Of a DNA stretch of 64,000 nt, positions 56,092 to 64,000 are shown piece after piece; position 1 is the first letter of the stretch; each line of letters begins with the position of its first letter. Source of the DNA: Dyadobacter sp. 676 (GTDB lineage: Bacteria; Bacteroidota; Bacteroidia; Cytophagales; Spirosomataceae); the NCBI RefSeq assembly GCF_040448675.1, contig NZ_CP159289.1, positions 3,951,001 through 4,015,000 on the forward strand, read 5' to 3'. Under the pieces are notes generated by a model. It worked only from the letters and a program-made list of their open reading frames with translations. It did not search any database and was not told the DNA's origin. The translations under genes were made by a program, and so were the position numbers.

Positions 56092-57258
56092 TTATTTCAG
56101 CGACTTGTCGATCTCGTTGAGCAGGTATTTCTTGGGATCGGAATCATATTCCCAGAACATCACCCCGGCCAGCTTGTTGGCCAGTACGTATTTGCACTTT
56201 TCCCGTACCGACTCCTCGTCGTCGTAACTCAGCACGTCGCCGGTTTCGGCATTGAGCAGATAAGGCGCCCTGGCCACGGTGTCGCGATACTCCTTATATC
56301 CTTTTTTATTCACCAAACTGTCTTTGATATAAGTATAGCCATCGATATACTGCTGCCTGATCTGTTTCTGGCCGAGTCCCTTATCCAGTTTCGCGACCGT
56401 GAACATCCGGCCGTAAAATGGCAGTCCTACAACCAGTTTTCCCATCGGCACACCCGCTGCGTGGAATCCTTTGACGGCATTATCCACCGATTTGGCAGTT
56501 TTGTAAATATTCGAAGGATATAAACTCGCGTGGTGAACCGCCGTGTCGCCCTGGAAAAGGTCGTAGGTCATCAGATTTACATAATCCAGGTATTTCTGAG
56601 CTTTGCCCATTTCGGTCGCGTTCAAAAACTCCACCCAGCCAGCCACGGCGGTGGTCAGCAATTTTTTCTTGCCGGTTTCCTCTTCCAGCAAATCCAGCTC
56701 GTTGCGGATCGCGTGGAACATTTCGGTATAATTCTGTTTGTCCTCCGGGCGGAAAACATTGCCTTCTTCACCCGGCAGTCCCGGGTATTCCCAATCGATA
56801 TCCACGCCGTCGAGATTGTATTTTTTGATGATCTCGACGCTGCTTTTGGCGAATACCTTTCGCGACGAGTCGGTCAAGACAGCATCGGAGAAGTTCTCGC
56901 TCCACGCCCAGCCGCCGATCGAAATCAGGATTTTCAGGTCGGGGTTGTCGGTTTTAAGGAGATTGAGCTGGCGGAAATTGGTCGTGTCCGTTTTTTCATT
57001 GGTCAAAAATGCCTTGCCATTCTTGATATCCACGAATGCGTAGTTAATGTGCGTCAGCATTTTGGCGTCGATGTTGCCGGTGTTCAGTAAGCCGTGGAAA
57101 CCGCCCACATAGCCGATCACGACGGGGCGTTTGGCCGAATCAGCGGAGGCCTCCTCTTTCTTTTCCGGGGAGCAGCCGTTCAGCAAAAGTAAAGGGGCGA
57201 GCAGGGTCACCAGCAGCAATGCGATGCCGGGATTTTTTTGAGCAGGGGTCAGGCGCAT
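56092..57258 (-). CDS. GH18 family glycosidase lipoprotein
   Basis: A 388-residue chitinase-family enzyme. A lipobox (LLLLNGC, Cys near 29) indicates outer-membrane anchoring. The (beta/alpha)8 barrel carries ILISIGGWAWS and the catalytic DGVDIDWEYPG (DxxDxDxE complete, so active), ending in GVMFWEYDSD. The substrate could be chitin, peptidoglycan fragments or endo-beta-N-acetylglucosamine-linked glycans. Confidence 0.9.
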   Translation of the reverse strand: MRLTPAQKNPGIALLLVTLLAPLLLLNGCSPEKKEEASADSAKRPVVIGYVGGFHGLLNTGNIDAKMLTHINYAFVDIKNGKAFLTNEKTDTTNFRQLNLLKTDNPDLKILISIGGWAWSENFSDAVLTDSSRKVFAKSSVEIIKKYNLDGVDIDWEYPGLPGEEGNVFRPEDKQNYTEMFHAIRNELDLLEEETGKKKLLTTAVAGWVEFLNATEMGKAQKYLDYVNLMTYDLFQGDTAVHHASLYPSNIYKTAKSVDNAVKGFHAAGVPMGKLVVGLPFYGRMFTVAKLDKGLGQKQIRQQYIDGYTYIKDSLVNKKGYKEYRDTVARAPYLLNAETGDVLSYDDEESVREKCKYVLANKLAGVMFWEYDSDPKKYLLNEIDKSLK

Positions 57259-57311
57259 GGTATCGGATTTGGTTTTGAAGGGTTAAATTAAACATACCTT
57301 CAAATCATCTC

Positions 57312-58211
57312 CTAATCCTGAGTAGTTACCGACAGCTTTTGTAATATTTTATCCAGATTAATGCCCTTGCCCAGCACACCTTTAAAAAGGTCGCCCTTCT
57401 TGTCGAGCCTTTCGAAAATATTTTTGATCGTAAAATCCCTTGGACTGAGGCCGTGCTGCACCTCGCTCCATTCGAGCGGAGCGGAAACCGTCGCGCCGGG
57501 TTTGGGACGGGCGCTGTACGCGCAGGCGAGGGTCTGACCGATGCGATTTTGCAGGTAATCGACGTAAATCTGGTTTTTCTTACGTTTGGAAAGCGATCGT
57601 TCCAGGGTGGTTAGCCCGGGCAATCGCTCGGTAACCATATGCGCGACCAATTCGGCGAAGTCGCGCGCCTGATCGTAATTGTATTTCTTTCCGAACGGAA
57701 TGTAAACATGCATGCCGCTCGCGCCGGAGGTTTTGCAAAAGCCCTCAGCACCCATTTCGTCGAGCAATTCCTTGATCGTCAGCGCTACATCGATAACGTC
57801 GTCGAAGGTATTCTTGTCCGAAGGGTCGATGTCCATCACCACGTAATCCGGGTTGTCGAGCTTGTTGATGGTCGAATTCCAGGGATTCATTTCAATGCAG
57901 CCGAGGTTGGCGATGTACAGCAGGCTTTCGACGTCGTTTGCGACGTAATAATTCACCATCTTTCCCGTCGACTCGGCCAGAATTTCGAACGTCTTCATCC
58001 ATTCCGGCACCGAATCACCGGCATCTTTCTGGAAAAAGCCCTCGTCCTTGACGCCGTTGGGCTGCCGGCGCAGAGATAGCGGCCGGTTTTTCATGTAGGG
58101 TAAAATATAGGGTGCGACATTGCGGTAATAGTCGGTGAGCTCGCCTTTTGTAATGTGCTCGTCGGGCCAGTATATTTTCTCCGGATGGGTAATTTCCACT
58201 TTCTTTTTCAT
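57312..58211 (-). CDS. ligD: LigD-type NHEJ polymerase/primase domain protein
   Basis: A 299-residue stand-alone polymerase domain of the archaeo-eukaryotic primase fold used in bacterial end joining. It has DPSDKNTFDDV (catalytic Asp pair), TSGASGMHVYIPF, and YSARPKPGATVSAPLEW. No ligase or phosphoesterase domain is fused, so a separate ligase must act elsewhere. Its start overlaps the Ku stop by four bases (ATGA), implying coupling. Confidence 0.9.
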   Translation of the reverse strand: MKKKVEITHPEKIYWPDEHITKGELTDYYRNVAPYILPYMKNRPLSLRRQPNGVKDEGFFQKDAGDSVPEWMKTFEILAESTGKMVNYYVANDVESLLYIANLGCIEMNPWNSTINKLDNPDYVVMDIDPSDKNTFDDVIDVALTIKELLDEMGAEGFCKTSGASGMHVYIPFGKKYNYDQARDFAELVAHMVTERLPGLTTLERSLSKRKKNQIYVDYLQNRIGQTLACAYSARPKPGATVSAPLEWSEVQHGLSPRDFTIKNIFERLDKKGDLFKGVLGKGINLDKILQKLSVTTQD

Positions 58212-58981
58212 GATGCTTTCCGTTTAGGGGCGGCCAGGCTTTCCTTCAACTGCGCCATCAGATCGCGGCTTTTCGAGTGTACGATCTTCATTTTGCTAGC
58301 AGCGGGTTTCTTGCCTTTGGCTTTGGCCATGATCAGTTTCAGCAACTTTTCATTGTAAGTATCCTTGTAGCGGGTAATATCGAAATCGGTGGTAAGCTGC
58401 TCGATCAACTGCACGGCCATATTCATTTCGGCGGGTTTGATCTTTACATCGGGGATATTCAGCTCGTCGGTATCCCGGATTTCTTCCGCGAAACGGATCT
58501 TGTTCAATATCAAGAGCTGGTCTTGCGGCTTGATGAGCACCAGACTTTCCCGGTTTCTCAGGACGTAGGTTCCCAGCCCGCATTTGCCGGTTTTTTTGAG
58601 GGCGTCCCGCAGAAGCGCGTATGGCTTCACCCCCGATTTTTCCGGTTGCAGGTAATAGGGAGTCTCATAATAAATACTGTCGATATCCTTTTCATCGACA
58701 AACTCGGCGATCTCGATGATTTTCGACTTCTCGGGACTGGCCTTTTCGAAATCGGATTCGTCGAGCACCACATAGTTGTCGTCCACCTTGTATCCGCGCA
58801 CGATATTTTCCCATTTGACCTCGCGGCCGGTATTGGCGTTTACGCGCTGGAAATGGATGTTGGCGTGGTCTTTTTTGTCCAGCATATCGAGGTCGAGCTC
58901 GCTGGCCTGGACGGCGCTGAAAAGTTTCACAGGAATATTAACGAGGCCAAACCCGATTGCCCCGGACCATATTGCTCTCAT
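58208..58981 (-). CDS. ku: Ku protein, NHEJ DNA end-binding
   Basis: A 257-residue bacterial Ku that forms a ring on double-strand ends and recruits LigD. The start MRAIWSGAIGFGLVNIPVKLFSA is typical, and KWENIVRGYKVDDNYV lies in the core. The C-terminus is rich in Lys (KAKGKKPAASK, PKRKAS), as in bacterial Ku tails that bind DNA. It is the upstream gene of the pair. Confidence 0.93.
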   Translation of the reverse strand: MRAIWSGAIGFGLVNIPVKLFSAVQASELDLDMLDKKDHANIHFQRVNANTGREVKWENIVRGYKVDDNYVVLDESDFEKASPEKSKIIEIAEFVDEKDIDSIYYETPYYLQPEKSGVKPYALLRDALKKTGKCGLGTYVLRNRESLVLIKPQDQLLILNKIRFAEEIRDTDELNIPDVKIKPAEMNMAVQLIEQLTTDFDITRYKDTYNEKLLKLIMAKAKGKKPAASKMKIVHSKSRDLMAQLKESLAAPKRKAS

Positions 58982-59040
58982 ATTTCTCTTTCAGTTTGAA
59001 AAAGAGTGGTTAGCAAAATCCGTGCCGTTGTTACGCAGAA

Positions 59041-59400
59041 GGCTCGGCCGGGGCCCGGACACCTTAGGGGACTGTGTCGGCTATAAACAAGGGCTCCGAA
59101 GCCGGGCATTGTACGAAGGAAACGTTCTCGACAACACGGGTTCATTGAAGCGGGTATCTCTCGCGAAGCGGCACACTCCCAAGCAGGGACTTCGTGAAGC
59201 CGGATACATTTGAAGCGATACTATTTTGACCAGCTTCGGAGAAACGGCCTGTTTTAGCACCAAGTGGATTATACAATCGTCGGGCTCCGTAGAAGCCTCC
59301 TGCATGCGAGACAATATCATGAAAGGAGGCTCCGCCGGAGCCAGGCACCTTCGGGGAACCGTGTCGGCTATAAACTGGTAGCTTCTCCGAAGCGGCCAGG
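59041..59400. repeat. Intergenic region with diverged direct repeats and CTTCGGAG-type hairpins
   Basis: The 689 bases between ku and the next plus-strand gene hold two copies of a block of about 30 bases (59060-59088 and 59346-59375: CACCTT-n-GGGGA, then GTGTCGGCTATAAAC). Many short palindromes CTCCGAAGC / CTTCGTGAAGC lie between them, plus GGCTCCGCCGGAGCC. No gene is supported here. It could be several decayed copies of one repeat element or a structured RNA. Confidence 0.55.
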
Positions 59401-59670
59401 CGTGATCGTGTTGATCGTACTTCCTCAAAAATGGACAACGCCGGTATTTTCGATGCGACTATTTCGATAATTCCTGTAAATTTTTTGCACAAATTTGCAA
59501 AACGCTTGTAGTCAATCATTTGTATTCCTATATTCCGTAAAAGTTACCCCGTAGGCCTTCCTGGAATATCCTTATACGTAAGTTGTGCCTGCGAAACTGG
59601 CATGTCTTTTTAATAGCTGCTTCCCGAAAACAATTTCACACGAAGACTAACTCTTTAATCGGATATAACT

Positions 59671-59883
59671 ATGGTAGCGACATTAGGTAACAACCCAGCG
59701 AGAAGTTTGAAACCCGGCGCAGTACTTACGGTTACAGGTGCCAGATCTGAATCGGAAGCACAGAGAGAAGTGGCTGATTTTCTACAATTGTGTAATAGGA
59801 CCGACCTTGGTTTTTTCCTGATTTCGAAGGATTACTTCCTGCTCTACCGAAAGTCCGGAAATTCGATCAGTGGAATTGCATAA
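59671..59883 (+). CDS. Hypothetical protein, 70 residues
   Basis: A small soluble protein with no signal peptide. SESEAQREVADFLQLCNRTDLGFFLISKDYFLLYR suggests one long helix followed by a beta-hairpin. I do not recognise it. It lies 29 bases before another small gene of similar style (59913-60107) and shares the terminator at 60139-60168, so they look like a two-gene unit. Confidence 0.6.
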   Translation: MVATLGNNPARSLKPGAVLTVTGARSESEAQREVADFLQLCNRTDLGFFLISKDYFLLYRKSGNSISGIA

Positions 59884-59912
59884 GTATTAACTTTTTCAAT
59901 TCAAAGAAAGAC

Positions 59913-60107
59913 ATGGTACAGAAGGGTACATTCAAATTGCTTGGGCAAAATCTCATCAATATTATCATCCATAAAGACGACGTTCTGAAAATAATGCCCA
60001 ACAAGAAAGGACAGGGTTGTATTATTTACCTGAAAAACAAGGTTCCTTACGTGGTAAGCGAAAGCGAAAAGGAAGTCCAGAAAAAACTGAACTGGGTAGC
60101 AGCATGA
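59913..60107 (+). CDS. Hypothetical protein, 64 residues
   Basis: A small basic protein with a short beta-rich pattern (LINIIIHKDDVLKIMPNK, GCIIYLKNKVPYVV) and a helical Lys/Glu-rich end (SESEKEVQKKLNW). It has the look of a small LytTR-like or SH3-like fold, but no family can be named. It follows the 70-residue gene and precedes a clear terminator. Confidence 0.6.
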   Translation: MVQKGTFKLLGQNLINIIIHKDDVLKIMPNKKGQGCIIYLKNKVPYVVSESEKEVQKKLNWVAA

Positions 60108-60138
60108 TCTTCGGTCTGTTGCCATGAAAATAAAAGCG

Positions 60139-60168
60139 GGCTCCGGCACATTTGCCGGGGCCTTTTTT
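60139..60168 (+). terminator. Terminator after the two small genes
   Basis: GGCTCCGGCA, loop CATT and TGCCGGGGCC form a 10-bp stem (one G-T pair) followed by TTTTTT. Confidence 0.88.
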
Positions 60169-60275
60169 GCGGGCGCGGGATTGTAGTTTCCCGTCGTTAA
60201 AATTGTTTTCTTCCGAACCTCCCGGCGCCGATCGGTGTTAACCAGACACCGAATTTCCCCACACCACAAAATCCC

Positions 60276-61505
60276 ATGTCCAAAAAGACTTACTTTTTTC
60301 TGATCCTCATTCTGGGGAGCCTGACCGCGCTTGGGCCTTTTTCGATCGATATGTACCTGCCCGGCTTCCCGGCAATCGCACGTGACCTGAATACGACCGC
60401 CGCGAAAGTATCGCAGACTTTGTCCGGCTATTTCGTCGGGATATCGCTTGGCCAATTACTTTATGGGCCGTTGCTCGATCGTTTCGGGCGGAAAAAACCG
60501 CTCTTCATCGGTCTGGCGGTATACATTCTCGCGTCGGCGGGGTGTGCCGTGGCTACCAGTGTAGACCAGTTGATCGTGTTACGCATCATCCAGGCCATCG
60601 GGAGCTGTGCGGCGACTGTCGCGTCGGTGGCGATGGTACGCGATCTTTTTCCGGTGAGCGAGAATGCGAAAGTGTTTTCGCTATTGTTACTGGTCGTCGG
60701 TTTTTCACCGATGATCGCCCCGACATTGGGTGGTTACGTGACCGACGCTTTCGGCTGGCACGCGGTGTTTATGATATTGACGATCATGGGTGTAGCCATT
60801 TTCGCGGCCACTGCATTATGGCTGCCCGATAGCTACAAGCCCGACAAAACGCTTTCGCTGAAACCGGGGCCGATCATTGCGAACTTCCTGGAAGTGCTCC
60901 GCGAGCCGCAGTTTTATACTTACGCCATCACCGGCGCCGTAGCATTCGCCGGGCTGTTCGCCTACGTCTCGGGCTCGCCCATCGTCTTTATGGAGGTATT
61001 TCATATCGATGGGAAAGTGTATGGCTGGATCTTTGCGTTTTTGTCCGTCGGTTTCATCGGCTCGGGGCAAGTGAATACGCTCATGCTGAGGCGATTCAGC
61101 AGCGAGCAGATTGTGAATGTGGCGCTGATTTGCCAGGCCGTAATTGGTCTTACATTCCTCGCCGCGGCATTGAACGACGCGCTGACGCTCACTTCCACAC
61201 TCGTATTTCTGTTCCTCTTTCTCTGCTGCGTGGGCTACACCTATCCGAACGCGGCCGCGCTGTCGCTCGCGCCGTTCACGCGTAATGCGGGCAGCGCGTC
61301 GGCGTTGATGGGCGCATTTCAAATGGGTGCGGGCACACTGATTTCCATCGCGATCAGTTTGTTCGAAGAACCTTCGATGATCCCGATGGTGTCGGCTATG
61401 GCCGGTTCGGCTACGCTGGCACTGATAATACTGGTAATCGGCAGGAGATTTATCACCAACAAAGTGGATGTGCAGCAGGGTGCGGACGCCGGCGTGATGC
61501 ATTGA
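60276..61505 (+). CDS. Bcr/CflA family multidrug efflux MFS transporter
   Basis: A 409-residue 12-helix drug:proton antiporter. Family markers are GPFSIDMYLPGFPAIARDL at helix 1, the loop-2 motif GPLLDRFGRKKP, and motif C-like GFSPMIAPTLGGY. Substrates of relatives include bicyclomycin and sulfonamides; those here are unknown. It has its own start after the terminator. A 24-base gap separates it from the next frame. Confidence 0.9.
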   Translation: MSKKTYFFLILILGSLTALGPFSIDMYLPGFPAIARDLNTTAAKVSQTLSGYFVGISLGQLLYGPLLDRFGRKKPLFIGLAVYILASAGCAVATSVDQLIVLRIIQAIGSCAATVASVAMVRDLFPVSENAKVFSLLLLVVGFSPMIAPTLGGYVTDAFGWHAVFMILTIMGVAIFAATALWLPDSYKPDKTLSLKPGPIIANFLEVLREPQFYTYAITGAVAFAGLFAYVSGSPIVFMEVFHIDGKVYGWIFAFLSVGFIGSGQVNTLMLRRFSSEQIVNVALICQAVIGLTFLAAALNDALTLTSTLVFLFLFLCCVGYTYPNAAALSLAPFTRNAGSASALMGAFQMGAGTLISIAISLFEEPSMIPMVSAMAGSATLALIILVIGRRFITNKVDVQQGADAGVMH

Positions 61506-61529
61506 GAGCCCGGTTTATTTAATTTGTAA

Positions 61530-62231
61530 ATGGATTACTTCAAGCGACTACTCGAATTACTCAAAATAGAAAGAGAGGAAGACAAGCAATCGTACCAGCG
61601 ATTGATCGAACGGTCTTCCGTTTCCGAACGCCGCGCCAACGGACTGGCGTGGTACCCGATTGCGATCCGCGGCCAGGAAATGAGCCGGGGCGATTACCTC
61701 ACCGTGGAAGTGGAACGCACCACGCATCAGGATGTGCCGCACCAGTTGCGGTTCGGAATGCCCGCTGTACTTTTCAGTAACCACGAACCTCAAAAAGACC
61801 GCGTGGAAGGCGTAATCTCGCACCAGAGCGGTAACCGTCTGAAAATTACATTGCGCACCGACGAACTGCCCGAATGGTCGCGCGACGGCAAGCTGGGGAT
61901 CGATCTGCTTTTCGATGACAACAGTTACGACGAAATGCAATCGGCGTTGAAAACGGCGGATTCGCTCGTGTCGTCGGATAAAGAAGGGCATTTGATCAAA
62001 GTATTAACGGGACAAATAGCGCCTTCATTGGAGGAAGACATTTACCCTGTTGATATTCCGAAACTGAACCCGTCGCAGCAACGCGCGGTGCGGAATATCC
62101 TTTCCGCCCGCGAGCTCGCCATTGTGCACGGACCTCCGGGAACCGGGAAGACGACCACTTTGGTGCAGGCTATTAAGGCATTGGTTAAAAAAGATAAGAG
62201 GCCTGTTCTCGTAGTGGCACCGAGCAATACG
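61530..62231 (+). pseudogene. N-terminal part of an SMUBP2/IGHMBP2-type superfamily 1 helicase
   Basis: Residues 1-234 read as the start of a UPF1-like helicase: an N-terminal nucleic-acid-binding beta domain, LNPSQQRAVRNIL (Q motif), Walker A HGPPGTGKTTT and motif Ia VVAPSNT. The family continues with AVDLL and motifs II-VI, but here after SNT (62229-62231) the protein passes in frame into a DUF5686 sequence. About two thirds of the helicase is missing, so it cannot function. Either a real deletion fused two genes, or the assembly joined two loci. Confidence 0.82.
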
Positions 62232-64000
62232 GAAGCCAACTTCAAAAAGGGCGTTCCGATGCTGAACGAGACAGTTTCCGAAGTGACGTTCCGGCAGCCT
62301 AATGTGTACAAACAGCGGGTAATCGCGACGCGGAGCAGCATGGACAAGAATATGGCCGATCCGAATATGTACCTGCTTGCCAGTTTTTACCAGCCCGAAG
62401 TAGTAAAGGCCGTGTCGCCGCTTTCGCCGCGTGCGTTCGCCTATTATAAATTCGAATACCTCGGCGCATTCCGCGAAAACGGCATCGAGGTCAACAAAAT
62501 TAAGGTAACGCCCCGCAATTGGGGCGAGGGCGTATACCGCGGCACGATCCAGATCATCGAGGGCGAATGGAGCATTTATAGCCTCGATTTGCAGACGGTT
62601 AATACCGGTTTCCGGATTGATATCAAGCAGGTTTACAGCCCGGTACAGGGTGTATGGATGCCGGTTAACCAGCAGTTCCACGTGCAGGGAGGGATTTATG
62701 GGTTCAAAGGAAAAGGTGATTTCGTGATTTCACAGTCGTTCACGAACGTGAAAATCAACCCGGCATTCAAACCGGATATCGTTGTGATCGACGATAAGAA
62801 ATATGCAGAGGAAGCGAAAAAAGTCAGGTTGAGCGGTCGTGAGATCAGGACGCAGCGCATGGAGGAAGTCGTGAGCAGGCAGAAGGAGTTTTCGGCCAAA
62901 AACCTGCGCAAAATGATGAAGGAGTACGAAAAGCAGGATCTTAAAGAAAAGAAAAAGAAGGGGGAAGATATCGATCTGAAAATGAGCCGACAGGATTCGA
63001 CGCAGATCGATTCGATGGCCAACAAACGGAGTATGGCTTTCTGGGACTCGTTGCGGACGGTTCCGCTTACCGTGGCGGAGGTGAAAAGTTATACGCGGCT
63101 GGACAGCCTGGTGATCATCAACGAAGGGTCAGAAAAACAAAAGGATAGTTTGAAAACCAGCAAAAGGGACACGACCAAAGCGAAGAAAGGCAGCCATTTT
63201 AGCTTCGGGGATTTACTAACGGGGCATCATTTCCGGTTGGGCAAGGAAAGTCCGTTCCGGCTGGATTACACCGGTCCGTTGCCGGGTGTGCAGGTGAACA
63301 CGGTGGAGGGGCTGGTGCTGAACGGCGCGGGATTGAAATTGCGGCATTCGGGCGGGAGCAGGGGGGGCTGCTGGTGACGCGAGCGGGAAGTCAGGTATGG
63401 TCAGGAGTGGTCATGATTGGTCCATAGGAGGGCTGACACGCTATTCGTTTGGTCGCAATAAGTTGCTGGTTACCGGCGTGGGCGATTATAGCTGGGCACG
63501 CAATTCGATCAGCGTTTCGGGAGGCCGGGGCATTGCGCAGTTTAATGGCGAAAGCCCGATGCATCCGTTGCTGAACACATTCACGACGCTGTTTTTAGAG
63601 CAGAATTTTATCAAAGAATATCAAAAAGACTTTTTTCGCATCGATTTTAAGAACAGCCGGGAAAACGATCATTTTGAAATAAAAGCCAGCATCGAATACG
63701 CCGACCGTGCGGCACTGCCTAATCTCGAAAAGACTTCACCCTACCGATGGATTGACTGGAAAGGGCGGGAGTTTACGTCCAATGTGCCTGATAATGCGGA
63801 AAACAAAACCGACGCCGCGGTGCCTCCGCCGATGCAGCCGCATCAAGCACTGACGGTGGGGATTTCGGCCTCTTACAAACCCTGGCAAAAGTACCGCACG
63901 CGCGGCGGAAAAACGTCCTATTACGACGACGATTCGCCGAAGTTTTCCGTCGGTTACCGCAAGGGTATCCGCAAAGCGTTCGGCAGCGATGTCGACTACG
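62232..64000 (+). pseudogene. DUF5686-type outer-membrane protein, C-terminal part, frameshifted and running off the window
   Basis: From about 62240 the translation matches the DUF5686 barrel family (VSEVTFRQPNVYKQRVIATR, then YYKFEYLGAFRENG). Its N-terminal carboxypeptidase-like domain is absent, replaced by helicase sequence. The frame stops at 63377. Removing one G from the run of seven (63361-63367) continues the family as GLTRYSFGRNKL and MHPLLNTFTTLFLEQNF to the edge. The bases at 63391-63430 between these parts are 10-bp repeat units, translated as SGMVRSGHDW. The lower confidence covers the exact junction. Confidence 0.7.

Overview
The window looks like a chromosomal segment of a Bacteroidota bacterium of the Cytophagales, most like Dyadobacter or another Spirosomataceae. 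This rests on about 50% GC, weak Shine-Dalgarno sites, promoter-like TAnnTTTG -7 boxes, and typical families: a TonB receptor with a carboxypeptidase-like N-terminus, HYC_CC_PP, DUF5690, DUF5686, a DUF4369-type TlpA protein, CE15, and AraC regulators carrying HMA-like domains. The genus is an inference. No rRNA, prophage, CRISPR array or complete insertion sequence is visible.

Layout. 0.1-8.5 kb: a minus-strand catabolic operon (polyol-type MFS carrier, 2-hydroxyacid dehydrogenase, two FGGY kinases, histidine phosphatase, GDPD) with a divergent DeoR regulator. 8.5-19 kb: myo-inositol-phosphate synthase, a CE15 esterase, a tRNA-Arg with a deformed second copy, HflX, a MATE pump, and a sulfur set (MBL/rhodanese protein plus two YeeE/YedE channels). 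19-28.5 kb: a copper island (outer-membrane barrel, HMA and HMBD proteins, AraC-type regulator, TonB receptor, HYC_CC_PP, CopZ, CopA), split by a RhuM-Fic gene. The copZ and copA promoters share an identically spaced ATTACA direct repeat. 28.5-36.5 kb: housekeeping genes (csaA, a lactonase, a TlpA-like protein, YdcF, pfkA, YfhO). 36.6-40.4 kb: a two-gene McrB-like ATPase and DUF2357 nuclease locus, probably defensive. 40.5-46.4 kb: SGNH hydrolase, aldo/keto reductase, AraC regulator, AhpD-like protein and a PEP mutase/isocitrate lyase family enzyme. 46.5-53 kb: a phosphonate (probably aminoethylphosphonate) utilisation operon. 53-64 kb: NhaA, endonuclease V, a GH18 protein, an NHEJ pair (LigD-type polymerase and Ku), a Bcr/CflA pump, and a chimeric helicase/DUF5686 reading frame running off the end.

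Three signals stand out. (1) Several intergenic regions hold large imperfect hairpins whose arms are short degenerate tandem units: a strict 10-bp unit around GGNNTDGTCA at 6.0 and 15.5 kb, an 8-bp GAATGA-type unit at 44.8-45.1 kb and a CACGAAGG-type unit at 9.95 kb. The 10-bp unit also enters coding sequence at the end of the MFS gene and inside the DUF5686 gene. (2) The copper promoters share one regulatory architecture. (3) Nine genes carry a single-base frameshift. Seven of these are an extra base in a homopolymer of 5-8, which points to sequencing error rather than gene decay, so those genes may be intact in the organism.
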